Part shown: positions 9,466-17,873 of the stretch, piece by piece
How positions within the stretch are numbered: the stretch's first letter is position 1
Layout of the letters: each line of letters opens with the position of its first letter
From: Qipengyuania gaetbuli
GTDB taxonomy: Bacteria; Pseudomonadota; Alphaproteobacteria; Sphingomonadales; Sphingomonadaceae
Direction: 5' to 3'
Assembly (NCBI RefSeq): GCF_020171365.1
Contig: NZ_JAIUZO010000002.1
Coordinates: forward strand, 310,001 to 374,000
Length of the DNA stretch: 64,000 nucleotides
Translations under genes and position numbers: made by a program
The notes under the pieces: model-generated
What the model was told of the DNA's origin: nothing
The model's database searches: none
What the model saw: the letters and a program-made list of their open reading frames with translations, nothing else

Positions 9466-11291
9466 GCGTTTCTGCTCCAGGGTATTTCGCGCCGCATCGG
9501 GGGGAGTTCGGCGCCGTCTTCAATCAGTTCGGCATCGGGAAATGCCGCGAAAGTGGCCTTTACCAGCGGGTGTTCGCGCAGTTTCGCCTTGGCTTCTTCG
9601 CGCGCCGCCTTGTCGCGTTCGACCAGCGAGGGCTGCGCCTTGGTGGGATCGCCCGCTTCGAGCAGCCAGCGTTCGCCGCTGACGGCATAGAGCGCGTCCT
9701 TGAGCACCGGCTCGATCGCATCGCTGAAATTGTCGGGGCGGTCGTAAACCAGCTTGCCTTGCTCGACCGAAATCGGCCGGATTTGCAGCCGCATGATGCT
9801 GGCGGCCTGCAGGTGCCCGGCATGGTCGACCTTCTCGACCAGTTCTTCCCAGTCGAGCGCTGCGGTCGGGCCCGGTGCGCCCGCTCCGCCTTCCGACGGT
9901 GCGGCGGGTGCCGGACCGCGCTTTGCCAGTTCGTCCAGCTTCTTCGCCAGCTTGCCCGGGTCGGGCAGGTTGGAAGCGTGCAGTACGCGCAGCAGAGCCA
10001 TGCGCGCCGAAACCAGCGGATCGGGCGCCTGCCGGACCTCGTCATGGCCCTTGAGCAGCAATTGCCACAGACGGTGGACCTGGCCGACCTCGAGCCGCTG
10101 GGCCCAGTCCTGCAACTGCTCGCGCTCTTCGACGGTTGGCGCATCCGCTTCGCCCGCGACCTGCGCCAGCGCGATGCGGTGGGTGATGTCCATGAGCGAG
10201 CGCATCAAAGCAAGCGGTTCGACGCCCAGCGCATACTGGTCGTCCACCGCAGTCAGCGCGGCCTTGGCATCGCCCTTGAGAAGGTGCGCGAACAGCTTGC
10301 GCTGCGCCCCGCGGTCCGCGAGGCCGAGCATGTCGCGCACGCGTTCCGCAGTGACGCGGCCGCCGGTATCCATGTCGGCGTGGGCGATAGCCTGGTCGAG
10401 GATGGACAGCCCGTCGCGCACCGAACCTTCGGCGGCATTGGCGATGATGTGCAGCGCCTCGCCATCGGCCTCGACGCCTTCCTTGCGGCAGATTTCCGCG
10501 AAATGCGCCTCGAGCAGTTCCACCGGGATACGGCGCAGGTCGAAACGCTGCGTGCGGCTGAGGACGGTGACCGGCAGTTTGTCCACCTCGGTCGTCGCGA
10601 AGAGGAACTTCACATGCGCAGGCGGTTCCTCAAGAGTCTTGAGCAGGGCGTTGAACGCATTGCGCGACAGCATGTGGACTTCGTCGATGATGTAGATCTT
10701 GTAGCGCGCCGAAACGGCGGCATAGCGCACCGCCTCGATGATCTCGCGCACGTCGTCGACACCCGTGTGCGAGGCGGCGTCCATCTCGATCACGTCGATG
10801 TGGCGGCCTTCCGCGATGGCGCGGCACGGTTCGCATTCGCCGCAGGGGCTGATCGTCGGGCCGCCCTGCCCGTCCGGCCCGATGCAGTTCAGCGCCTTGG
10901 CAATGAGGCGCGCGGTCGAGGTCTTTCCGACCCCGCGCACGCCCGTCATCAGGAAGGCGTGGGCCAGCCGGTCGCGCGCGATCGCATTGGCCAGCGTGCG
11001 GACCATCGCATCCTGGCCGATGAGTTCGGCAAAGGTCTGCGGACGGTACTTGCGCGCCAGCACGCGGTAGGGCCGCGAGGAGGCAGGCGCTTCAGCCGCT
11101 TTTGGCGCTTCCTCCGCTGCTTCGGGTTCCGCCGCAGGCTCGGGTGTTGGAGCAGGTGCAGGCGGCGGTTCGGCAGGCGCGCCGAACATCGATTCCTGCC
11201 CTGCCGCCTCTAGCTCGGCAGCGCTCGGCGCGGCCTCTTCGGCCTCGCTTTCCCAAGGGAGCGAGTCGGTATTCTCCGGTGAATCACCCAT
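9462..11291 (-). CDS. dnaX: DNA polymerase III gamma/tau subunit
   Basis: Clamp-loader ATPase that also holds the replisome together. After an acidic, proline-rich N-terminal extension of about 75 residues (typical of alphaproteobacteria) comes YRVLARKYRPQTFAELIGQ, Walker A GVRGVGKTS near residue 117, the zinc-binding cysteines (CIGP...CGECEPC), the DEVH Walker B box and the SRTQRFDLRRI sensor region. The C-terminal 240 residues are the tau-specific polymerase-binding part. 609 residues. I saw no clear internal frameshift site for making gamma. Translationally coupled to ybaB; the SRP RNA gene lies just upstream. Confidence 0.97.
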   Translation of the reverse strand: MGDSPENTDSLPWESEAEEAAPSAAELEAAGQESMFGAPAEPPPAPAPTPEPAAEPEAAEEAPKAAEAPASSRPYRVLARKYRPQTFAELIGQDAMVRTLANAIARDRLAHAFLMTGVRGVGKTSTARLIAKALNCIGPDGQGGPTISPCGECEPCRAIAEGRHIDVIEMDAASHTGVDDVREIIEAVRYAAVSARYKIYIIDEVHMLSRNAFNALLKTLEEPPAHVKFLFATTEVDKLPVTVLSRTQRFDLRRIPVELLEAHFAEICRKEGVEADGEALHIIANAAEGSVRDGLSILDQAIAHADMDTGGRVTAERVRDMLGLADRGAQRKLFAHLLKGDAKAALTAVDDQYALGVEPLALMRSLMDITHRIALAQVAGEADAPTVEEREQLQDWAQRLEVGQVHRLWQLLLKGHDEVRQAPDPLVSARMALLRVLHASNLPDPGKLAKKLDELAKRGPAPAAPSEGGAGAPGPTAALDWEELVEKVDHAGHLQAASIMRLQIRPISVEQGKLVYDRPDNFSDAIEPVLKDALYAVSGERWLLEAGDPTKAQPSLVERDKAAREEAKAKLREHPLVKATFAAFPDAELIEDGAELPPMRREIPWSRNA

Positions 11292-11354
11292 GCATGACTA
11301 GGTAGGCACTGGCGCGCCAAATGTCACACCGTGAGCAATGCGAATTGTGGGTGA

Positions 11355-11446
11355 AAAAGGAGCCGGCCGACCCGCCGCAATCCACCTGGGCTGCTTCCTT
11401 CCGGACCTGACCCGGTGAGCGAACGCAAACGTCCGACCGACTCCCG
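11355..11446 (-). ncRNA. ffs: Signal recognition particle RNA (4.5S type)
   Basis: The reverse strand carries the invariant SRP domain IV hairpin (GGTCAGGTCCGGAAGGAAGC, then AGCCC). The flanks pair over 12 bases (GGAGTCGGTCGG with its partner ending in GGCTCC), giving a small hairpin RNA of about 90 bases, and TTTTT follows the 3' end as a terminator. It binds Ffh and targets membrane proteins to FtsY and the translocon. Exact ends are approximate. A possible promoter (TTGCAT, 17 bases, CATATG) lies just upstream. Confidence 0.93.
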
Positions 11447-11497
11447 GAGGCGCATATGGCGACGAGGACGCCCCGATGCAAGCCAAGATACGGCTAG

Positions 11498-12574
11498 CTA
11501 GTCGATGTCGATACCCAGCCGCTCCGCCTCGGCGATCATCGCTGCGTTGATGCGGCGGTGGCGGTTGTAGCTCGCCTTGGTCGCCGCGATCCCGCTCTTG
11601 AGCATGGTCCGGTAGCCGGTGCATGCGCGGGCACCGTCATTTTCCTCCAGCCCCTTGAAGCTGTTTTCCAGGCTACCGATCATGCCCATCAGGTCTGCCT
11701 CGAAGTCGAGTTCGACGACGTCGTCGGCTTCGCGGGTCAATTCGAAGAAATCTTCATCCGAAATCCTGCCCGAGGCGAGCAACATCCAGCCGAGCCAGGT
11801 TCCCAGCCGCTGTTCGTATTGCTCCTGCACATCATAGGGCATGGCGCCCGAGATCAGCGTTTCCGCGTAGGGACCCGCGACTTCGGTGGAGCCTGCAGCC
11901 GCGAACCTTGCGACGACTTCCGGATCGGCGCAGTCGAACCGGGCAAGGTATTCGGTTTCGCTGGCAGGCGGGCCAGGATCGACCGGTCGCGGCGAGCCGG
12001 GTTCGAGTTCGCCCCCCACTTCGCGCTGGTAGAGGTCAAGCATGTCCGCTTCCCCGCAGTCGACCGAATATTTGTCGAACGTGTCGAAGCGGAAGATGAG
12101 CGTTCGCTCGCTCCCGTCGACAATTTCGGCCTTTTCGAAGGCCAGGGCGGACCATCCCGGGCCGGCACCGAACATGGTATCCTCGCGCTGCTCCCAGCCG
12201 TTCGCGGCGAGCGTCTCGGCAAGGGCCACGCGCCAGTCTTCCATGTGGTCGCCGTATTCGAGTTCGCTTTCCCAGCTCAGTCCGGCAAGCCGCCGCGACC
12301 ACGGCGTGTAGACGCCCGAGCCGGAGGTGAAAGGCGCCCGCGCTTCGCCCGGAGATTCGAACAAGGCTAGCGCAGAGGCCGCCTGCTCTTCTTCGGTCTT
12401 GCCGAGCGCAAATTCATTGGCAGCAGGCGCGGGACAAAGGCTTTCGATCCAAGCCGCCGAAACCTGCGGAGCCGATTGTGCGAGCGCAGGTGCCGGCACC
12501 AATGCAGTCACGCCCAAGGCGAAGGTGCCTGCGATGCGGGCCGCCCTACCGGCCCGACGAAATCGTGATGTCAT
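11498..12574 (-). CDS. Secreted protein of unknown function
   Basis: A 358-residue protein with a typical signal peptide (basic MTSRFRRAGRAAR, hydrophobic core, cleavage after ALA in PAPALAQS), so it is likely periplasmic. Four to five cysteines are scattered along the mature part (SLCPAPA, VDCGEAD, FDCADPE, ARACTGY), which may form disulfides. The C-terminal third is helical and acidic (FEADLMGMIGSLENSFKG). I chose the ATG at 12574 because it begins the signal peptide; ATGs at 12589 and 12622 would lengthen it. No family recognised. It lies between the SRP RNA and the complex I subunit. Confidence 0.75.
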   Translation of the reverse strand: MTSRFRRAGRAARIAGTFALGVTALVPAPALAQSAPQVSAAWIESLCPAPAANEFALGKTEEEQAASALALFESPGEARAPFTSGSGVYTPWSRRLAGLSWESELEYGDHMEDWRVALAETLAANGWEQREDTMFGAGPGWSALAFEKAEIVDGSERTLIFRFDTFDKYSVDCGEADMLDLYQREVGGELEPGSPRPVDPGPPASETEYLARFDCADPEVVARFAAAGSTEVAGPYAETLISGAMPYDVQEQYEQRLGTWLGWMLLASGRISDEDFFELTREADDVVELDFEADLMGMIGSLENSFKGLEENDGARACTGYRTMLKSGIAATKASYNRHRRINAAMIAEAERLGIDID

Positions 12575-12670
12575 GCAGTGTCGATCCATCGGCCAGCACG
12601 ATGCCGGCCCCGGTGCGATCATCTGCCAAAGAAGCTCAAACCCGCCAAGCGGTTTCGCGCGCCGCTGACC

Positions 12671-12949
12671 TTAACGGAAATTGTCGGCGTAGGCCTGCAG
12701 CTTGAGGCTTTTGGGCGGCGTTGCGTGAACGCGTGCGACGATGCCGTATTTCTCGGCATAGGCCTTGGCCGCATCCTTCGTCGGGAAGGTCAGCTGCACC
12801 TGCACCTGCGTGTCGCCGCTGCCGGTCCAGCCCATCAGGGGGTCGGCCTTGCGCGCTTCGGACTGCTCGAATTCGAGCACCCACTCGTCGGTCCGGGCCT
12901 TGCCGGACTGCATCGCGTTTTTCGGTCGCTGGTAGATTCGTGCCGCCAT
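12671..12949 (-). CDS. NADH dehydrogenase accessory subunit, NDUFS4-like (ETC complex I subunit)
   Basis: A 92-residue homologue of the 18-kDa NDUFS4 accessory subunit of respiratory complex I, found in alphaproteobacteria and mitochondria. The conserved run is RIYQRPKNAMQSG, WVLEFEQ, DPLMGWTGSGD, VQLTFPTKDAAKAYAEKYG. It lacks the C-terminal phosphorylation and transit features of the mitochondrial form, as bacterial members do. It follows hrpB by 18 bases on the same strand. The main nuo operon is not in this window. Confidence 0.9.
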   Translation of the reverse strand: MAARIYQRPKNAMQSGKARTDEWVLEFEQSEARKADPLMGWTGSGDTQVQVQLTFPTKDAAKAYAEKYGIVARVHATPPKSLKLQAYADNFR

Positions 12950-12967
12950 AATGGCCGCTCCCCTAAT

Positions 12968-15394
12968 TCAGCCCTCGCTTTTTGAAAAGGCGTTCTTGGT
13001 CTTCAAACTCGGCTTTTCGGTCCACGGTTCCTCCGGCCAGCGGTGCTTGGGATAGCGGCCCTTCATGTCCTTGCGCACGTCCGCCCAGCTGCCGCGCCAG
13101 AAGCCCGGCAGGTCGCGCGTGGCCTGGATGGGGCGGCCTGCGGGACTGGTGAGCTTGAGCAGCAGCGGCGTATCGCCGACCGTCGGATGCCGCTCGAGGC
13201 CGAACAGCGCCTGCACGCGGACCTCGGTGCAAGGTGCATCGTCGCCCGTGTAGTCGATCGCGTGGGTAGTGCCGGCGGGCGAGGTCAATTCGCGCGGTGC
13301 TTCCCTGTCGAGGCGCTGGCGCTCGTCCCAGTCGAGCAGACCGAGCAAGGCTTCGACCAGCCTGCCCTTGGGAATGTCGAGGTCGCGACGCCCGGCCAGC
13401 AACGGTGCGAGCCAGAGATCGGCCTGTCCGGCCAGTGAAGCCGGGTCCAAGGCCTTGATCCCGGCATAGCGGGCGCGCGCCGCCAGTTCGCGCGGGACCA
13501 GCTTTCCCACGTCTTCCAACGCCTTTTCCACAAGGCTATCCACAATCGCCGCCTCGTCGGGCGCAGGATCGGGGCCGGTGGCAAGCGTTATCGCGCCAAG
13601 CCTGCGTTCGAGCCGCGCCTCTATCCGGTTGCCGTTCCAGCGGGTGATCGACTTGCGCTCGATCCGCTCGGGCAGCCAGCGTTCAAGCTCCTTCTCGTCG
13701 AGCGCGATGGCAGCAGTGATCCGCGCGCCCTTGGCCTGCCCTTGCGCATCGCCGATGACGAGGAAATCCGCCCGGGCGAGCGAGGATGCCGGGTCGAGGG
13801 CGAAACCGCGTCCTCCCGCCGCGATCCAGCTTTCGCCGGACCCGTCGCGGCGCTTGGCGATGAATTCGGGCCTGCCGGCCGCCAGCAGGATGGCGAGCGG
13901 GACATCCTCGCGCCGCTGCTTGCCGATGAGTTCGCGGGCACGCTCCGCCCAGCGCGCAGCGAGCTTGCGGCTCGCATCCGCGCGGCCGGACCGGTCGGCG
14001 TTCCAGCGCGAAAGCCGCGCTTCGAGGTCTTCGCCGCGTCCGCCCAGCCCGCGTTCCTGCAACAGCAGGGCGAGCCGCGCCGCCTCGCCCTCGCAACCGT
14101 GCTTCGCCCCGAACAGAAGCATCGCTGCAGAGGCCGGATCGAGCGGGAGGGCGGCCATCTGCTGCCCACGCGCCGTGATCTTCCCGTCACCGTCCAAAGC
14201 GCCAAGTGCCTGCAACGTCGCCCTCGCCGCGGCGACAGAGGGCGCGGGGGGCAAGTCGAGCCACGGCAGCGATGCAGGATCGCTCGACCCCCATTTCGCC
14301 AGCGTCAGCACCAGCGGGGCGAGGTCCGACGTCGCCATTTCCGGTGGGTCGAATGCGGGGCGGCCCGCATGGCCACCCTCTTCCCACAGGCGATAGGCGA
14401 CACCCGCCCCTTGCCGGGCCGCGCGGCCTGCGCGCTGGGCCGCGGCGGCCTGGCTCGCGCGGTGGGTCGCCAGATGCGTGGTCCCCGCAGCCCGGTCGAA
14501 TTCCGCGCGGCGTGAGAGGCCTGCATCGACCACGACCGATACCCCGTCGAGCGTCAGCGATGTCTCCGCAATCGCGGTGGCAAGCACGATGCGTCGGCGC
14601 CCGTCGGGATCGCGGCGGATCGCGGCGCGCTGTTCGGCGGGCTTGACCTGCCCGTGCAGCGGCAGGACGAGTGCGGTCGGAAGCCGGACTTCCAGCCGTT
14701 CCCGCGTGCGTTCGATTTCCCCAACGCCGGGCAGGAAGGCGAGGATATCCCCCTTCTCCTCCCGCCAGGCCTGCGAGATGGCTGCCGCCATGGCGTCTTC
14801 GACCCGTTCCTGCGGTGAGGAACCAAGCCAGACGGTCCGCAGCGGATAGGCCCGCCCCTCGCTTTCGACCACCGGCGTGCCTTCACCGACCAGCGAAGCG
14901 AACCGCGCACCGTCGATCGTTGCCGACATGACCAGCACGCGCAAATCCTCGCGCAGCACGGCGCGGCTTTCCAGCGCGAGGGCAAGACCGAGATCGCTGT
15001 CGAGGTGCCGCTCGTGCGCCTCGTCGAACAGCACGGCCGAAACGCCGGACAGTTCGGGATCGTCGAGGATCATGTTGACGAAGATCGCCTCCGTCACGAC
15101 CAGCACGCGGGTCGCGGCGCTGCGCTTGCTGTCGAGGCGCGTCAGGTAGCCGATTGTCTGGCCCGCCTTTTCGCCCAGCAATTCGGCCATGCGCTCGGCC
15201 GCTGCACGCGCGGCAACGCGGCGGGGCGAGGTCAGGATGACGGTTCCACCGCACCAGTCCTCGCTCAGCAGGGCCGGCGCCACGGCAGTCGTCTTGCCCG
15301 CCCCAGGGGGAGCGACGAGCACGGCGCCGGTGCCGCTGCGCAGGGCCGCCAGCAGGTCCTGCAGGACAGCATGGATGGGAAGTTCGTCGGCCAC
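12968..15394 (-). CDS. hrpB: ATP-dependent helicase HrpB
   Basis: DEAH-box superfamily 2 helicase of the HrpB group; its cellular role is poorly known. With the GTG start at 15394 the protein has 808 residues. Walker A is APPGAGKT (28-35), the DEAH box is FDEAHERHLD, motif III is SATIDG, and the helicase C-terminal half has LPLHGQ, ATAIAETSLTLDGV and the QRAGRAAR arginine finger motif. The HrpB-specific C-terminal domain follows. I preferred the GTG because VADELPIHAVL matches the usual HrpB start and AAGAG lies upstream; the frame stays open to 15472. It reads into the complex I subunit gene. Confidence 0.93.
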   Translation of the reverse strand: MADELPIHAVLQDLLAALRSGTGAVLVAPPGAGKTTAVAPALLSEDWCGGTVILTSPRRVAARAAAERMAELLGEKAGQTIGYLTRLDSKRSAATRVLVVTEAIFVNMILDDPELSGVSAVLFDEAHERHLDSDLGLALALESRAVLREDLRVLVMSATIDGARFASLVGEGTPVVESEGRAYPLRTVWLGSSPQERVEDAMAAAISQAWREEKGDILAFLPGVGEIERTRERLEVRLPTALVLPLHGQVKPAEQRAAIRRDPDGRRRIVLATAIAETSLTLDGVSVVVDAGLSRRAEFDRAAGTTHLATHRASQAAAAQRAGRAARQGAGVAYRLWEEGGHAGRPAFDPPEMATSDLAPLVLTLAKWGSSDPASLPWLDLPPAPSVAAARATLQALGALDGDGKITARGQQMAALPLDPASAAMLLFGAKHGCEGEAARLALLLQERGLGGRGEDLEARLSRWNADRSGRADASRKLAARWAERARELIGKQRREDVPLAILLAAGRPEFIAKRRDGSGESWIAAGGRGFALDPASSLARADFLVIGDAQGQAKGARITAAIALDEKELERWLPERIERKSITRWNGNRIEARLERRLGAITLATGPDPAPDEAAIVDSLVEKALEDVGKLVPRELAARARYAGIKALDPASLAGQADLWLAPLLAGRRDLDIPKGRLVEALLGLLDWDERQRLDREAPRELTSPAGTTHAIDYTGDDAPCTEVRVQALFGLERHPTVGDTPLLLKLTSPAGRPIQATRDLPGFWRGSWADVRKDMKGRYPKHRWPEEPWTEKPSLKTKNAFSKSEG

Positions 15395-15623
15395 GAAGCG
15401 GCTCTTTGCACAGCGGCGGGATTTGTGCAGCCCTCCCTGCCCGCTTTTTCTCGCATCGGATTGGAATCCCACGCGAACCTCCGCGCGTTTGCAGAAAGGG
15501 CAAAAATGCTGGTATTTCCCCCGCTCCTTGCTCTTTCATTCGGGTGGAGGGGGTGAGGTGGTCCCGGGATCCGGACAGCGCAAAGGCGCACGGCGGGACA
15601 CCGATAAAGCAAGGGAGAAAACC

Positions 15624-16430
15624 ATGAAGAAGATGATGACCGCCCTGGCGGCATTTACCCTCGTGGCGGGGGCAACCGCCTGTTCCGAAACTGCGGATAC
15701 GGAGGCGGCCAGCACGGAAGCAGGCTCCATCGCGGGCGAATGGAAGGCCGATATCGAGTCGGCCAGCTTCGAAAACGACAACCGCGACTGGGTGCTCGCC
15801 GATGGCCAGTACCAGTGCAACAGCTGCCTGCCTCCTTACGGCTTCGCCGCCGACGGCCAATGGCAGACGGTCGACCGTCCCGGCACCGACAGCCAGATGA
15901 TCGAGGTGGTCGACGAGCGCACGGTCAAGTTCTCCAGCCGCTTCAAGGGCGAGGACACAGGCAGTTCGACCATGACCATCAGCGAAGACGGGCAGACCGC
16001 AACGGTCGAATGGACCGACCTGTCCGGCGACACGCCGGTCAACGGCAAGTCGACCTTCACCCGCACCGCAGCAGGTCCGGAAGGCTCGCACGCCATGTCT
16101 GGCAAGTGGACGACGGCCAACATCGACTCCATCGACGAGGCCGGCCTCAAGTTCACCTTCGCGCTCGATGGCGATACGCTGAGCAACAGCGGCAACGGCA
16201 GCAGCTGGACCGCCACGCTGGGCGGCGAACCGGTGGCGATCGAAGGCGACAATTCGGGCACCATGGTCGCAGTCGAAAAGACCGGCGACAACAGCTACCG
16301 CGAAACCTATTCGCGCGACGGTGAAACGCTTTCCGTCACCGAACTGACGGTCGAGGGCGACAAGCTCAAGGGCGTCAGCACGGATTCGCGCGACGGCAGC
16401 AAGGTGACCTGGACCGCAACACGCCAGTAA
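15624..16430 (+). CDS. Lipoprotein of unknown function
   Basis: 268 residues with a lipoprotein signal (MKKMMTALAAFTLVAGATAC, Cys 20). The mature part looks all-beta and contains a repeated pattern of GxWxxD/xFxxxxDGxTxxxx strands (for example SIAGEWKADIESASF and MSGKWTTANIDSID). That suggests two copies of a lipocalin-like or beta-barrel unit. A good ribosome-binding site (AAGGGAG) precedes the ATG, which makes this start clear although the frame is open for 145 codons further upstream. It is divergent from hrpB and followed at once by a terminator, so it is probably monocistronic. No function recognised. Confidence 0.8.
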   Translation: MKKMMTALAAFTLVAGATACSETADTEAASTEAGSIAGEWKADIESASFENDNRDWVLADGQYQCNSCLPPYGFAADGQWQTVDRPGTDSQMIEVVDERTVKFSSRFKGEDTGSSTMTISEDGQTATVEWTDLSGDTPVNGKSTFTRTAAGPEGSHAMSGKWTTANIDSIDEAGLKFTFALDGDTLSNSGNGSSWTATLGGEPVAIEGDNSGTMVAVEKTGDNSYRETYSRDGETLSVTELTVEGDKLKGVSTDSRDGSKVTWTATRQ

Positions 16431-16452
16431 GCCTTAGGGCCAGTAGGCGAAG

Positions 16453-16486
16453 CCCCGGTCCTGCACTGCGCAGGGCCGGGGTTTTA
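16453..16486 (+). terminator. Intrinsic terminator
   Basis: CCCCGGTCCTGC and GCAGGGCCGGGG form a 12-base stem (one mismatch) around a 5-base loop, followed by TTTTATTT. It ends the lipoprotein transcript 22 bases past its stop and also faces the convergent prenyltransferase gene. Confidence 0.9.
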
Positions 16487-16493
16487 TTTGGGA

Positions 16494-17510
16494 TCAGTAG
16501 CCGCGCGAAACCGCGAAAAGGGCAGCCTGCGTCATCGCCTGGCGCGCCTTGCCGTCGGGGAAGATCGACAGCGCGTCGATCGCCCGCTGGGCGAAGTGGC
16601 GCGCCCGCGCCTTGGTATCGGCCACGGCATTGTGGCTGTCGATCAGGCGGATCGCTTCTTCGAGATCGGCATCGCTGGTCCGGAACCCGCCGATGGCAGC
16701 TTTCCAGAAGGTGCGTTCCTCCTCGTTGCCGCGCGCATAGGCGAGAATGACCGGCAGGGTCATCTTGCCTTCGCGGAAATCGTCGCCGCGGTCCTTGCCC
16801 ATCTGCGCCGCATCGGCATCGTAATCGAGCGCATCGTCCACGAGCTGGAAGGCAACGCCGAGGTTGCGGCCGTATTCGTCGAGCGCGCGTTCCTCTTCCT
16901 CGTTGCACTCCGCCACCACGGCGGCGATCCGGCTGGCGGCTGCAAACAGCGCCGCGGTCTTGGCGCGAATGATGTGGAGATAGCGTTCTTCCGAGGTATC
17001 GATCTTGCGCTGGGCGGTCAGCTGGTCGACCTCGCCTTCCGCGATGATCGCCGAGGCGCCCGACAGGATCTTGAGCACCTTGAGGCTGCCGTCCTCGGTC
17101 ATCAGCTCGAAGCTGCGGCTGAACAGGAAATCGCCCACCAGCACGGTGGCCGGATTGCCGAAGATGATGTTGGCCGCCGCCTTGCCGCGCCGCAGGTCGC
17201 TGCCGTCGACCACGTCGTCATGCAGCAGCGTGGCGGTGTGGATGAATTCGACCGCCGCAGCCAGCTTGTAGTGGCGCGTGCCGCTGTATCCGACCAGCTC
17301 CGCCCCGGCGAGCGTGAGCATGGGGCGCAGGCGCTTGCCCCCGCCCGAAATCAGGTGGCCGGCCAGCGCCGGAATGAGCGGCACTTCGCTCTGCATCCGG
17401 TCGAGGATGACCTGGTTGACCTGGTTCATGCCCGACGCGGTCAGCGCCAGCATCGGCTCGATCGAGGGCTCGGGCCCTTTGCGCGGGAGGTGTACGACGT
17501 CGGCTGTCAT
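16494..17510 (-). CDS. ispB: Polyprenyl diphosphate synthase (quinone side chain)
   Basis: Trans-prenyltransferase that extends farnesyl diphosphate with isopentenyl units to make the ubiquinone tail. Both aspartate-rich motifs are present: LLHDDVVDGSDLRRG (first) and FQLVDDALDY (second), with GGGKRLRP for substrate binding. 338 residues, the IspB size class; the chain length (probably ten units in this group) cannot be read off. I chose the ATG at 17510. The frame is open further upstream, but that part overlaps the divergent chorismate mutase gene and looks non-coding. Confidence 0.92.
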   Translation of the reverse strand: MTADVVHLPRKGPEPSIEPMLALTASGMNQVNQVILDRMQSEVPLIPALAGHLISGGGKRLRPMLTLAGAELVGYSGTRHYKLAAAVEFIHTATLLHDDVVDGSDLRRGKAAANIIFGNPATVLVGDFLFSRSFELMTEDGSLKVLKILSGASAIIAEGEVDQLTAQRKIDTSEERYLHIIRAKTAALFAAASRIAAVVAECNEEEERALDEYGRNLGVAFQLVDDALDYDADAAQMGKDRGDDFREGKMTLPVILAYARGNEEERTFWKAAIGGFRTSDADLEEAIRLIDSHNAVADTKARARHFAQRAIDALSIFPDGKARQAMTQAALFAVSRGY

Positions 17511-17576
17511 TTCGGCTTGGCCATGGTCTGCACTTGCTTTCTTGGCAAGCGGGGAATTGATGATAGCGTGCTTCAC

Positions 17577-17873
17577 ATGACCAACGCGCCAGCACAGGAT
17601 CCGGTCCTCGCCGGGTATCGCAAGAGCATCGACAATATCGACGCGGCCATCGTGCACATGCTTGCCGAACGGTTCCGCATCACGCAGGCCGTCGGCGCAT
17701 ACAAGGCCAAGGCAACGCTGCCACCGGCCGACCCTTCGCGCGAACAGGAACAGATCGCGCGCCTGCGCAGGCTGGCCGAGGAAAGCGAGCTGGACCCCGA
17801 ATTCAGCGAGAAATTCCTGCGCTTCATCATCGACGAGGTGATCCGCCACCACGAACAGGCGCGCGAGGGTTAG
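17577..17873 (+). CDS. Chorismate mutase, AroQ type
   Basis: Rearranges chorismate to prephenate, the entry to Phe and Tyr synthesis. It is a stand-alone 98-residue helical AroQ domain: YRKSIDNIDAAIVHMLAERFRITQAVGAYKA holds the first-helix Arg and Asp, and the pattern continues through EQEQIARLRRLA to FIIDEVIRHH. The start is the ATG at 17577, with a GTG three codons upstream as an alternative. No good ribosome-binding site lies directly before it. A six-codon reading frame (17560-17580) with a better site ends over its ATG and could couple translation. It is divergent from the prenyltransferase gene and its end overlaps the histidine kinase gene by four bases. Confidence 0.88.
   Translation: MTNAPAQDPVLAGYRKSIDNIDAAIVHMLAERFRITQAVGAYKAKATLPPADPSREQEQIARLRRLAEESELDPEFSEKFLRFIIDEVIRHHEQAREG

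Noticed and set aside
13578..14515. Forward-strand frames of 250-270 codons inside hrpB
   Set aside because: They are antisense shadows of a well-supported helicase, with Ser/Arg-rich translations and no ribosome-binding sites.
16494..17852. A longer polyprenyl synthase start beyond 17510
   Set aside because: The added 114 residues lie opposite the chorismate mutase gene and do not resemble prenyltransferases.
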